Positions 32,601 through 42,275 of a stretch of DNA of 64,000 nt are shown piece by piece; position 1 is the first letter of the stretch; every line of letters starts with the position of its first letter. The stretch is from contig NC_083880.1 of assembly GCF_032452875.1 (NCBI RefSeq), forward strand, positions 57,362,829 to 57,426,828, given 5' to 3'. Position numbers and translations under genes: made by a program. This DNA comes from Bos javanicus. Lineage: Eukaryota; Chordata; Mammalia; Artiodactyla; Bovidae. The notes beneath the pieces are model-generated. The model worked only from the letters and a program-made list of their open reading frames with translations, was not told where the DNA came from and did not search any database.

Positions 32601-34126
32601 AGCACAGAGTCTTAACCGCTGGGTCACCTGGGAAGTCCCTCCCGCTTGCTCTTCTTCCTGGGTCATTTCTTAGAAGAGCTGTCCTTGTGAGCTGTCTGAG
32701 CCACTGCAACATGACGCCATGTGGGCTGTTACTGGGTCTAGTGTGTCTGAGTTCACATTCCACCTGTAATTTCCACCTGTAACTCTGACCAGCCTTTCAT
32801 CTTGGGCAGTTAACTAAGTGAGCCTTTCTCTACCTCAGTTTCCTATCTGTGAAGTGAAGATTAATTACCCACCTTACAGGGTTGGGTATGAAGAGTAAAT
32901 GAGGTATCATGGGAAATCTGTGGCTGGGGGCCCAGCATTTGGGGGCAGGGGAAGGCGAAGATGTGTGTCACTGTTGAAAGCATAGATTCTCAGCCTGTTT
33001 CTCATTATCATCTCCCTTCACCCCCAGATCCACTGTAGATATTTTCTCCTAACTATCCCCACCCTGAGAAATTATTTAATGCCAAACATTATGTCTACAG
33101 ATTCAGAGATATATGGGTCTGCGTCTGTGCTTTATATATTAAAAGAATGAGATTTTTCCCTGCTACCCCCCAACTAATTTTTGCCCCATTGAAAATGTAT
33201 GATTTAAAATAAAGTAAGTTTAGAGAAAGAGATGCCTAATGCACTGTTTTATAACATGTAATATCATTCAGCAGTCAAAAGATATTCATAGATGCCTTCT
33301 CTATGTCAGGCAGAGTGCTAGGCTAGACTGGGGAGACAGCGGGGAGCAAAACAAACGTGGTGCCTGCCCTCGTGGAACTAAGAGGAAGGCGACATTAATC
33401 ATACAACACGGCATTAGGAAAGGAAAAGTACAGAAAGGTACGAGAGTGCTTCATGAGTGCTGAGTAAGTGGTGTTGCTGCTGAGTTCTGAGCGAGGGGTG
33501 GGTAGGCCGTGAGGGGTCTGCTAGGGAGTGGTCCAGGTGGATCAGCTGCACATGCAAAGGCCCCAAGGCCAGAAGCAGTCAGTGCTCCTCTTTCTGTCCC
33601 TCAGGGAAGTACACAGAGTCCCACGAGAGAGGGGTTGGAGAGCAAGTTAGACCAGAGCCTCGGACAGCATTTTGGTGTAAAATATGGACATAAAAAGAGA
33701 AATGGAGTTTGACCTCACCATCAGAAGGGGGACCATTCTAATCATAAAGTAAAACATGACTATCATTTAATTGTAGATTCTTTTTAGAACATCTTTTGCA
33801 AACAAAAACCAGTTTTAGATCAAGCCAGTTTCTCAAAGCATTTGATATTTGGTAAATAACGTTAAAGAAGAAAATACAAAGAGAAAAACTGTCCTAGTGA
33901 GGTTTAGTTACGCTTGTTCCACCCATTGTGACTTCCTGATGTGCTATTCATGCATGCCTTTGCCCTCACTTGGTTATTAGTAAACATACTGGATTTTTTT
34001 TTTAAGGGCCGAGAAGCAATGGAGTGGGTAATACATAAATTAAATGCTGAAATTGAGGAACTGACAGCTTCAGCAAGAGGAAGCATACGGACACCAATGG
34101 CAGCAGCAGCATTTGTGGAGAAATGA
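26247..34126 (+). CDS. PRELID3B: PRELI domain containing 3B (slowmo homolog 2), six coding exons
   Basis: Encodes 194 residues, which I recall as the human length. The protein is a PRELI/MSF1-family lipid-transfer protein of the mitochondrial intermembrane space; family members pair with TRIAP1 and move phospholipids (phosphatidylserine for the PRELID3 branch) between the outer and inner membranes. It begins MKIWTSEHVFDHPWETVT, the family N-terminus. The PRELI/MSF1 domain fills about residues 1-172, and the tail ends in RTPMAAAAFVEK. Coding exons: 26,247-26,278; 30,306-30,474; 31,591-31,680; 32,232-32,302; 32,415-32,517; 34,007-34,126. All introns are GT-AG and frames join without a break (585 nt with stop). 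The start is the first ATG after the CpG island and matches the conserved N-terminus. ATP5F1E follows on the same strand 2.5 kb downstream. The reading is an intact, functional gene. Confidence 0.97.
26770..26900 (+). repeat. MIR-like SINE in PRELID3B intron 1
   Basis: TCTGACAAGCTGTGTGACCT, TGGGTTACCCATTTCC and GTCTGAGACATGG follow the MIR core (tolerant match; ends approximate). Confidence 0.7.
26901..28974. other. PRELID3B intron 1, left part
   Basis: Intronic sequence with no further exon evident. A weak MIR/L2-like phrase (CACTAGGCACCAGGCGCTGT) occurs at about 28,243-28,262. Confidence 0.4.
28975..29075 (+). mobile_element. L1 3' end with poly(A), intronic
   Basis: GATGTATGGCAGAAACCAGC, ACAATATTGTAAAGCAATTA, TCCTTCAATTAAAAG and a terminal A-run at 29,060-29,074 mark a short 5'-truncated L1 in intron 1 of PRELID3B. 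Confidence 0.88.
29533..29800 (-). mobile_element. Dimeric BovA2 SINE in PRELID3B intron 1
   Basis: Two BovA monomers head to tail on the minus strand. Each has CAGTCGTGTCCGACTC, a GGCTCC motif, GGATTCTCCAGGCAAGA or similar, and ACTGGAGTGG. They are joined through GCATGAAAGTGAAAAGTGAA. A GCTGCTGCT tract is the complement of the (AGC)n tail. Perfect 13-bp target duplication AAAATGGCACATT at 29,520-29,532 and 29,801-29,813. Confidence 0.97.
29814..30305. other. PRELID3B intron 1, right end
   Basis: Non-repetitive intron leading to the polypyrimidine/TCTGCAG acceptor at 30,299-30,305. Confidence 0.5.
30306..30474 (+). CDS. PRELID3B: PRELID3B coding exon 2
   Basis: Completes codon 11 and runs through codon 67 (HPWETVTTAAMQKYP to GLPSIVKS). 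Acceptor CTGCAG, donor GTAAGT at 30,475. Confidence 0.97.
30475..31590. other. PRELID3B intron 2
   Basis: About 1.1 kb of intron. It contains a 175-codon plus frame (31,009-31,536) without recognisable homology; see rejected items. Confidence 0.6.
31591..31680 (+). CDS. PRELID3B: PRELID3B coding exon 3
   Basis: Codons 68-97 (IIGAARTKTYVQEH to KTMELKSTN), phase 0 at both ends. Acceptor TTACTTAG, donor GTAAGT at 31,681. Confidence 0.97.
31715..31858 (-). mobile_element. BovA SINE with (GTG)n edge, PRELID3B intron 3
   Basis: (GTG)5-6 at 31,716-31,732, then TAAGTCGTGTCCAACTC, TGGACCGTAGCCTGCC, GGATTCTCCAGGCAAGAATA and CTGGAGTGGGTTGCC. No tRNA-like head. Confidence 0.9.
32232..32302 (+). CDS. 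PRELID3B: PRELID3B coding exon 4
   Basis: Codons 98-120 plus two bases ([20 protein letters not shown] to DPEK). Acceptor CTGTAG, donor GTAAGT at 32,303. Confidence 0.97.
32415..32517 (+). CDS. PRELID3B: PRELID3B coding exon 5
   Basis: Completes Lys121 and encodes TILTQEAIITVKGVSLGSYL to SSNANK. Acceptor TTCTAG, donor GTAAGT at 32,518. Confidence 0.97.
32540..32642 (-). mobile_element. CHR-2-like SINE, PRELID3B intron 5
   Basis: TGTGGGATCTTAGTTCCCCA and GGTCCCCTGCAGTGGAAGC, then TCTTAACCGCTGGGTCACCT and GGGAAGTCCC, complementing the tRNA head. It lies 23 bp after the exon 5 donor. Confidence 0.87.
32745..32900 (+). repeat. MIR SINE, PRELID3B intron 5
   Basis: CTTGGGCAGTTAACTAAGTG, AGCCTTTCTCTACCTCAGTT, TCCTATCTGTGAAGTG and TTACAGGGTTGGGTATGAAG are the conserved MIR 3' half. 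Confidence 0.85.
33265..33450 (+). repeat. L2 LINE 3' fragment, PRELID3B intron 5
   Basis: ATGTCAGGCAGAGTGCTAGG, GACTGGGGAGACAGCGGGGA, GCAAAACAAACGTGGTGCCT and GCCCTCGTGGAACTAAGAG are L2 3' phrases. Confidence 0.85.
34007..34126 (+). CDS. PRELID3B: PRELID3B coding exon 6 and stop
   Basis: Codons 156-194 and TGA (GREAMEWVIHKLNAEIEEL to AAAFVEK). The acceptor TTTTTTTTTAAG has a strong pyrimidine tract. Confidence 0.97.
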   Translation, partial: GREAMEWVIHKLNAEIEELTASARGSIRTPMAAAAFVEK

Positions 34127-35975
34127 TAATGGAAGTTGATAGATGGCACCCAGTTCCCCAGGTCTCTACAAGCTGGCAGTATATTTATTTGTTATTTAAA
34201 AAATACAACTCTATTTTAGGTAGAATTTTTTTTTTAAATAAGCTGAAGAAAAGCTATGTGACTTGATCAAACAGAGGTGCAGGGTTTCTAAATAAAAGGG
34301 ATCAGCTGAAATTAGTATTGTCTGAAATGACTGATTTTGAGGATTCCAGTATTTATGCAAAATTTTAAGCTTTTTGAAAAGTATGCTTGGAAATTGGTAT
34401 TGGCTGAGGAAACCTCCTTAAGGTAGAATTTTAAAGCTTTTCATGCATTGGAACTCTTACCTGGCTTTGGACCAACCCCAGAACCAAGCAGAGCCCCTTC
34501 TGCGTACGCAAGACTGCCCTGCTGCAGTAAACTTGGAGAGCTTCCATGAGGGAACTCACTGTTAAAGGAGGAACTATCGTTTTAAAAAGACATTAATTGT
34601 ATGAAATAATTTGCTATAAACCACCATTAAAAATCACAATGCTTTAATTTCATACTCAACATTTTTTGGAGTAAAAATTATCACGAAAGTAATAAATGAC
34701 TCCAACAAAAGTACATTTTATTGTGTTATAAAGGGTACTGTACTGATTTGCCAAAGTTTTGTAACTTAGTAAAGGTATTACCTTCCTTGGATTTGTACTT
34801 TATGATTTAGTATGCTGTATCGTGGGCTGGTTATGTTAACTAAAGAAATAAAGTCATTACCAGAATTTTGCAGCACTCTTAAACTTAAACAGAAGAACAG
34901 CTGTTCACATCTTTTAGCATTTCACATTTGCTTAACTTAAATTGCCATGTGTCAAAATCACGGTTCTGTAATTGCTAAAGCATGATATGTCAGGTTATTT
35001 GAATATAATTACTTTGTGAAGTAATTATGACCACAAAACATCTTTGTTACATGAAGAGCTGTACATCATTTGAAATTACTCAAATGATGTCTTGATCTGA
35101 AGCATAAATCCCAGGGACTTAATGTTTTTAATAACACTGTGTCACTGCGGGGGATGGGGGTGGTGGAGAAGAAAAAAATAATAGGGTGGGAAAAAAAGGC
35201 ATTGGCCTAAAGCACCCTGTGAGCTGTTTTGCAGCTTTTATTTATAGGAAATCCTTGCTTTGGATGAACAGTCCAATATGTGTATTTTGTAACAGGCAAT
35301 TAATTATCAACCACTAAGTAAGAATATCTATGATCCTTGGAATTGTTGCATACAGAGTACTGTTATTAAAAGGTGATGAGCTCTTGCCTTTATTTCACAG
35401 TACTTAATGTATAAACTTCTAGTCAGTTTTCCTACAAAGGAAACCAGTTAATATAGGTATATAAACCACAAAAATCATATACCAATTTAAAAATCAGTGT
35501 TTTTCTACTTAAAATACTGTTTAGCTTGAGGCTTCTTAGGACATTTGTAAAAGCACATTAAAGCCAATAAGGTTTTTTATTATTTTTATAACATTTTTTA
35601 CAATTAGAATAGCATTTCAACTAAACAAAACATTGCTAAATATTGATATTTAATAAATTACCCTGTATAATTTCTGGAAATTATACTTGTTCTGGAAAGT
35701 GTCAGAATAGCCTAATGATAAAAAGATTTCTAAACAATGTTATCCTGACTTTTTTATTCTAATAATCTATAAATTTTCATTTTCCAGTGTAGTTACTTTT
35801 AGTAAAGTAGCTGGTAGTTAATGGCTTTTACCTGTTAAGCATTTGAGAGGACTGAAATACTGGTTTTCATGGGTTAGAATTAAGGCTCTCATACTATGTA
35901 GCATATTTTTTAATATTAAAGGTGGATCTTAATTTAAAAACTTCCTGTTAATAAAAACTTCCTTTTAACTATGAT
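34127..35975 (+). other. PRELID3B: PRELID3B 3'UTR and candidate poly(A) sites
   Basis: Repeat-free, AT-rich sequence after the stop. Canonical AATAAA hexamers occur at 34,291-34,296, 34,691-34,696, 34,847-34,852, 35,652-35,657 and 35,950-35,955. The absence of SINEs across 1.85 kb, in a SINE-dense region, supports a long 3'UTR, possibly ending near 35,970. Which signal is used cannot be decided from sequence. Confidence 0.6.
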
Positions 35976-36229
35976 GTTTTTCCTGATTATAATTTCTTTC
36001 TAATAACTGCAAGGAGTAAAAGTGTTTTATCCTTGTAAGAATTCGCCTAATGCCACGTGCTGGAGCCGGCTCAGCGCCCAAGATCTAGATTCTAGGTTGG
36101 ATGCGCAGCGCCTCGGCCCTCCCTTCCTCCGATGTCCGGTCTGCTCCCCTGGCCGGGCTCTGCTGCCTGGTCTGGTTACCCACCCTGGGCTGGCCTGAAA
36201 CCCCAGAACTGTCGAGGGTCGGCTTGCCA

Positions 36230-36830
36230 TGGTTAACTGTTAACTCGGGACGGTAGTGCTGGCGCGTCGTCAAGGTCCGGACCCGGCCGTCGGGTCCCGG
36301 GGCGGGAAAAGGGTGGCGCGCCCAGAACACGGGCCTCGACGCGGTTCAAAGTCCCGCGCTACCGGAGCCAGGCGGTCACGCCTCCCCTCTAGCCCCGGCA
36401 AGGCTACTACGGAAACCCGCGAGGCACACCTGCATTGGCAACCGCGGCACGGGTCGCGCGCCCCTATTGGCTCACGGCGCGGGGAGCATTCTGCGACGAG
36501 GCGGTGAGGCCGTCCGGGAAGGCGGGGCGGGACTGGCAGCCTCGGAGCCCCGCCCCTTCCGCTTCTCAGACCTGACCTTCCGGCAGCCGGGCCGCGCGCC
36601 GAGCCGACATTGACAGGTCTTCGCGATTCGGCCCGACGCGCCCCCTCTCGCGACATCATGGTGGCGTACTGGCGACAGGCTGGACTCAGGTAGGGCCAGG
36701 CCTCGGGAAAGGCGGACCTCTGGGGCACGGGGAGGTACGGGGCGGCCCGGGGTCGGAGGTCACGCCGGGCGCTTCGCGGATGGGGGTCGGCACGGCGAGT
36801 GAGGTCCCAAGATGGCGGCCTGCAGACGCT
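36230..36830 (+). promoter_or_regulatory. ATP5F1E: ATP5F1E CpG-island promoter
   Basis: CpG-dense block around coding exon 1. Two inverted CCAAT boxes (ATTGG at 36,434-36,438 and 36,466-36,470) are 32 bp apart, a spacing common in NF-Y promoters. ETS/GABP-type motifs CTTCCGC (36,556-36,562) and CTTCCGG (36,577-36,583) lie 75-102 bp before the ATG, with a GC box (CCCCGCCCC) at 36,548-36,556. There is no TATA box. Confidence 0.85.
36658..36689 (+). CDS. ATP5F1E: ATP5F1E coding exon 1
   Basis: Codons 1-10 plus AG of Ser11 ([11 protein letters not shown]). Donor GTAGGG at 36,690. Confidence 0.96.
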
Positions 36831-38508
36831 GGGCCAGGGTCACGGCCGCCGGGGCCCGAGCACCTGCCGGCACCTGCCGAGTGTCACCGAGCACCTGCGT
36901 GCTCCCAAGAGCGCCCTCGACAAGTGCCATGTCTTCTCAAGGACGGCGCTTCTCACCCGCGCGGCCTTTGGCCTTTGAATTGGACTCAGTTGAGGTTCTG
37001 GAAGTAACAGAGCTCGAGAGAGCGGAGGGGTTCTCTGGGTGTAACCACGGTCACCGTAGCTGTTTCTTTCTAGCATCATTAAAAATTAACTCCTGTTGTC
37101 AGGTTTATTGGTAAAACGGGTGAAAGCCCTTGATAAGGTGTAAAGAGCTCTGCCACAGGTGAGTGGTGGCTCCTGGGAAGCCAGAATATGGAACACACTG
37201 GAGGCCACGGCTTCTGGTGAGATGGAGAAACCGTGGATCTAGGTGTCACACCTGGTTTCTTTGCCCGTACACCCGATTGAGCTGCTCACCTGGCTCAGGT
37301 TAACACACCTTGTTACTTGACTAGATTAAGTAGCACCTCCTAATGGTGACCTGTGGGTATATGACTGGGCAACCCAAGAGTTTGCTGATTTTCAAGGTCG
37401 AGGTAGAGTTCTGTAGGATTGGAGGCATGATGGTCCCCCTCAGAGGCAGCACCTACCACGTGATAGGTGGGGCAGACCTGCTCACCTCACTTGGTCTTTC
37501 ATCCTCCCAGCCACCAGTGGGACAAATATTGTTATCCTTCTGCTTTGTGCTGTTGTTTTTACAGGTGAGCAAATTAGACAAAAAGATGCAAAGGTCACCA
37601 ATTCCTAGGAGTGGAAGCAAGAATCTGAACTCCTATCTCTGGTCCCCCAAAAAACAAACCTGAAAATATGAGAAAATAGTCAGCAGCAAACTCCCCTTCC
37701 TGTTTTCAAAGAGTGTTAAAAGTGAGCTTACATCTCCTGGAAAATAAGGTGTTGATGGGAGTCCCACGTAGCAAACAGGAAGCAGGCTGTCAGATATTTC
37801 TCTCGAATTGATGATGTTCTCTAAGGGCTTCTCAGTTTAACTTAGAAACTTTGATTGGGAAGTTATTTTCAATGGCACACCTGTGAATCAGAATCCAGTA
37901 TTCTGAGGAAAACCTTTAAATAATCAGAAGTAGAGCTCTTTTCATTCAAAATAGGTGTGTTTTTTTCGTCTTTTAATTATGTATGCTTTATCTTGTAAGA
38001 ATAATAAAAGACAAAATGTTGAAATCAAATGGGAAAAAGTACAGTCATGTTATACCCTTTGTTAACATTTAGGACTGTGCTGTGGGTTTTTCCCTCTAAT
38101 AAATCTATGCATCTTTTAGTTCAAATTCATATGTATTGAAGAGAAAACAGTGCAAAGAAAAATAAAAAATCTCCCATTCTAATACCAATGAAGGCTTTGA
38201 TACATTTCTTTCTGGTCTTATTTCTCTTTGTATATATTCCTTTTGCGTCATTCATTTAAAGTTCAGTTCTACAATAATGTACAATGAAACCAAAAGTATA
38301 GGCAGGAAAACAAAAGCACAGTCACACAACCAGCCTGGCTGGATCATTGATTATTAGCTTTCTTGCTCTCTCATTTCCTCCCAGCTACATCCGATACTCC
38401 CAGATCTGTGCAAAAGCAGTCAGAGATGCACTGAAGACTGAATTCAAAGCAAACGCCATGAAGACTTCTGGCAGCACCATAAAAATTGTGAAAGTGAAAA
38501 AGGAATAA
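36658..38508 (+). CDS. ATP5F1E: ATP synthase F1 subunit epsilon, mitochondrial
   Basis: Encodes 51 residues, [16 protein letters not shown] to IKIVKVKKE, which I recognise as the mitochondrial F1 epsilon subunit (no bacterial epsilon homology; the bacterial epsilon equivalent is mitochondrial delta). It sits in the central stalk of F1Fo ATP synthase with gamma and delta, on the matrix side. There is no cleavable presequence, as is known for this subunit. Coding exons are 36,658-36,689 and 38,385-38,508. The split Ser codon AG|C joins exactly (GTAGGG donor, CCAG acceptor). A GTAAGT donor three bases after the stop (38,512) leads to a non-coding third exon. The ATG is fixed by the conserved N-terminus. 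All 51 codons are intact. Confidence 0.97.
36690..38384. other. ATP5F1E intron 1
   Basis: A CpG-rich beginning with a canonical YY1-type element AAGATGGCGGC (36,809-36,819), then ordinary intron. A decayed MIR-like phrase (antisense) lies near 37,510-37,590. The 100-codon frame at 36,812 starts inside the YY1 motif; see findings. Confidence 0.6.
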
Positions 38509-38511
38509 TCT
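38385..38511 (+). CDS. ATP5F1E: ATP5F1E coding exon 2 (stop at 38,506-38,508)
   Basis: Finishes Ser11 and encodes [19 protein letters not shown] to VKVKKE, then TAA. The exon extends three bases past the stop to a GTAAGT donor. Confidence 0.97.
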
Positions 38512-39927
38512 GTAAGTTACTGATACATTTAGAAAAAGAGTTGCACCGTAAGTTTTTAGAAAGCTTTAAAAAATCGAATTTCAGCTCTCAAAAATAGCTG
38601 TCCATGTTTGGTCAGTTGGTACGTTTAGAGTTAGTGGGATGATAATTTGAGGCACACAGGTTGTAGAAGTCCCATGGTTTAATCAAAGAATGTCACTGGG
38701 AGGCCCTGACAAGCAGAAGTAATTGCCACATTGATTTTTAGTTCATTTAGCGAAGCTTAGGTAAAGAGCCATTGGCCATCTTATTTTAATTAAACCTGTT
38801 TCATTTGTCTACACAAAATCAAATATTTGGAGGATAAACTCCCAACTTTATAATTGTTATTGGAGTTATGTAACTACTTCAGAAGCTTGAAAAATTACTC
38901 TTCTTTAAGAGTTTATTTTCCCCACATCTGCTAGTGTTCTCAAGCATAAGGGCTGCCAGTACAGGCAAGGGTCCTGATTTCTTATCAAGCATTAAAATCA
39001 TCAAGACCCTGCAGTGAATACTGTTTTGCTAAATTTATTATGCTTTCAGAGTTTGGTTCATTTCACCTCTGATGTTGGCATTGCAAAGTAAGACAGTTTC
39101 GTACAGTTGATAAGTTCAAACTACTAAAGTGATTTGATCTCTAAACCACTTTTTTTGACATTATTATTTCAAAGATAAAGTGAGGCAAATTACCAGAGGG
39201 ATGTTTTTCAGATTTAATTTTCTTGTTTTGCTTTAAAAAAAAATTTTCAGCAGTAGCCAGGAAATGTGATAAATATTAATCCTTTGGCAGCTTGTGGTTA
39301 TGAGCAGTTTTACTTATTGGAACTGTCTCCCCTAAGCATTCTTCATTTTCATTTTAAATTAGTAAATATTTTATTACAAGTCTGGAGATGCAGTGTTTTG
39401 AATTGAGCCCTGTTTCTGTTGGGGCTCTCTGTCTAATCTCATCATTCTGAGGAATGAGACCTTTAGGTTGGGTTGTTTTTGTTTTAACAGTGAGCTAACT
39501 GAGAAAAATCACCCCACTTCTGCCTGCAGCATGGCTGATCCAAACCCTGCTTCGATTGCCCTCAACCTTGCGATGTCCTTGGGGCCAGGAAGTAGGGTTT
39601 GGCTCCAGTAAACAGCACAGTGACCACTGTCTATACCTTGTACAGGGAATGAGTCCCCACTGCCTCAACGTCTTCTAAAGACAGAGTGTTTCTTAACTGT
39701 GGGGAGAGTGTTTGGCTTTATTTAGCAAGGAAGTGCCTCTTTGGCTAGGGCCTCTCAGGTGAACCCACACTTTTTACATCTGAGAGCCAAGGTTTATCAC
39801 CAGCCAAGTGAACTGAAGCCGCAATCGTATTATACAGCTTGTTGTAAGGAAGTTATTTCCCCTATTTGTGTTGGATTTTTAAGAAAACAAAAGGACTAGC
39901 AACTTGGATTTTCTCTTTTCCTTCTAG
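38512..39927. other. ATP5F1E intron 2 (within the 3'UTR)
   Basis: Intron separating the stop-codon exon from the 3'UTR exon. No SINE was identified in it. Confidence 0.7.
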
Positions 39928-40090
39928 ACCCTGAGTACAGCCTGAATGCTGCATGTTCAAGGTGAAGCTGTGGGCACATATTATAGCAGATTGGAAACCA
40001 TCTCCCTTCATGGAAAAAAAACAAAATAATACCTGTCTTGTTCATAGATTGACAATGCCAGTGAATTAAAGTACAGTTCACTCTAGCTGT
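39928..40090 (+). other. ATP5F1E: ATP5F1E 3'UTR exon
   Basis: Follows a pyrimidine-rich acceptor TTTTCCTTCTAG (39,916-39,927). It contains a variant poly(A) signal ATTAAA at 40,065-40,070, so the mRNA should end near 40,085-40,090. The exon has no coding content. I rely on the known ATP5F1E gene structure for the non-coding third exon. Confidence 0.7.
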
Positions 40091-40164
40091 TGGTTTTTGA
40101 TTTCTGTCAGACTTCTTCTTTATGGGAGCCATCTGCACGGCTGCAGGAATATGATAAAAGGAGA

Positions 40165-40275
40165 ACAGAGACTTCTGTCCATCCAGTGGTTAGCACTCCA
40201 AGCTGCAGGGGGCATGGGTTCAATCCCTGGTTGGGGAACAAAGATCCCACAGCCGCCAAAAAAAAAAAAAACCCA
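40165..40275 (+). mobile_element. CHR-2-like SINE
   Basis: CATCCAGTGGTTAGCACTCC, GGCATGGGTTCAATCCCTGG (B-box), TTGGGGAACAAAGATCCCAC and an A-run at 40,259-40,271. Confidence 0.88.
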
Positions 40276-41965
40276 AAAAGTTAAAGGAAGAAGAGATGTC
40301 ATATCTAGTGACCAAAGGGATCCAGGAGACATTTTGAAAATGTCTCAAAATAGTGCTCTTTTTCATGACATAAATTGACAGAATTGGGCTCTGTCATCAA
40401 AGCTGTCTTACTCCTTATCTTCAAATTGCAGACATCATGTCAGAGCTAGTGGCCAGGGGTGGGGGAGGGGAAGTGGGTTGTCTGCTGGCCTCATCCTCCT
40501 TTGCAGGCACCTGTCGTATCCACGTGGTGCCACTTAGCCAGTAGACTAAGTGAGAATGATTATTAAAACAGATTAGGAAACAAAATACTAAATTGTGGTA
40601 TTCATTTCTTATCATGCACTTAAAACCTACAGAGGAGTACTTTTAATGTTGAAATTATCAAGCACAAAATATCTTTTACTTTGTCTTATAAATGAACTTT
40701 TATATCCTGGGAGTGTTTCTCATAGGAAACTAGACAAAACCACTCATTAACTTGCTTACAGAGTTGATGGCTGAGCTGACATGAAAATCTAAGGCTCTGG
40801 ACTGCAGGTCTCAGGCGTGCTTATGACAGCCGTCCAGTGTACTTTTTGGGGTAATTCATTTACCCTTTAAATACTTAGAGATAAGAATTTTTGCAAGTGC
40901 AGTGTTGCTCTTTCTTTGAAACTTGAAAGCACTTGGCTAAATAAAATCCCACTGCAGAGTTAGAACTGCTTGATTGTTAACCACTTCTGGAGAATGGAGA
41001 AATACAGCTGGACAGGAAATTTTGAAACACTTCAGCTTCTGCCCCAGGAACGGCTCTCACCTTGATACTTAAGCTCACTATATAATTTATCAGGGCCACT
41101 CAGCCACGCTGAGGACGAGCCCAAGAGAACGTTTTTGTTCTTGGCTTCTGGAGAGGACTTCCTGCCCCAGACTCTTGACCTGTATGTAAGTTTTATCTCA
41201 TTCTCGGCACAGGGCATGCAAAGAGGAGCGGGGGTGCTGAACAGAAGCAGCTTAGGAGCCCCTTGAGCCCTGTGCCTGAGGCTTTTGTCCTGAGCTTTTG
41301 AAGTCAGGGCCCCTCAGTTGTCATGCTTCAGTCCCCACAATTAAGGTACCAGGAGGCATCTTTCATTACTGGGACAGAAACAAATGACTCACAAGGCCAT
41401 GGGGCCTCTGATACCAGACGAATAAAGTAACTGATAGGCAAAGGGCTGAATCATTTCCAGCCAAGTTAATTAGAGATAAGTCATTTTATTCAGGAGGCAG
41501 ATGGAATAATTAGAGTCGAGACTTAGGGACAGGCCTTGTGATAAGGAAAGGATTAAAGTTAACTGAGTAAAGGACAGATTCACTGCTCAGTAGAGATTCT
41601 GTGCGGTTCTTTCTCCATGATTAAAAAAATCCTGAACTGTTACCATGAGGCCTTGCGTCACGCCCCACTGGGTAGCTGGCAGGACCACTGTGTCCAGAAT
41701 ACCAGGGGGCCTGGTCAGATCAAGTTGTGGGTATTTCACTAACCACCTGCGTGACTTGTGAGGGATTCAGTCTCCTCATTCAAACAAGGTTCTTGTGTGT
41801 GAAGTGAAGGAATCAAACATGCTCTAAAATCCTGAGTCTACCATCTCGGTCTTGGAGAGACCAATGTTGCTGTAACCACTGTACAGCTAAAGGAAGAGGC
41901 CTTTCAAAATTGGGACAGATTTCTTTTGGTTTTAGTGTGTGTTGCTTTTTTTTTTTTTTTAATCT
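40276..41965. other. Intergenic DNA between convergent ATP5F1E and TUBB1
   Basis: No gene recognised. A possible MIR remnant lies at 41,730-41,800 and a T-run at 41,948-41,961. Confidence 0.4.
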
Positions 41966-42275
41966 ATATCTACTTAGCTCAGCTGATAAAGAAACTGCCT
42001 GCAGTGCAGGAGACCCCAGTTCAATTCCTGGGATGAGAAGATCCCCTGGAGAATAGATAGGCTACTGCACTGCAGTATTCTTAGACTTCCCTGGTGGCTC
42101 AGCTGGTAAAGAATCTGCCTGCAATAGGAGAGACCTGGGCTTGATCCCTGGGTTGGGAAGATCCCCTGGAGAAGGGAACAGCTACCCACTCCAGTATTCT
42201 GGCCTGGAAAATTCCATAGACATGGGGTCGCAAAGAGTCAGAAGTGAAAGTGAGCAACTTTCACTTCACCAGACA
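41966..42275 (+). mobile_element. Nested pair of Bov-tA SINEs
   Basis: A first Bov-tA head and body (CTCAGCTGATAAAGAAACTG to GCACTGCAGTATTCTTAG, 41,975-42,085) is interrupted by a second Bov-tA. The second spans 42,086-42,270 (ACTTCCCTGGTGGCTCAGCT to GCAACTTTCACTTCACC). The outer copy was already diverged (mismatched B-box CAGTTCAATTCCTGG). The inner copy lacks part of the ATGGACTGTATAGTCC segment. Confidence 0.88.

Noticed and set aside
36270..36728. 152-codon minus frame over the ATP5F1E promoter
   Set aside because: GC-driven open frame over CpG-rich DNA and across ATP5F1E exon 1; no known motif.
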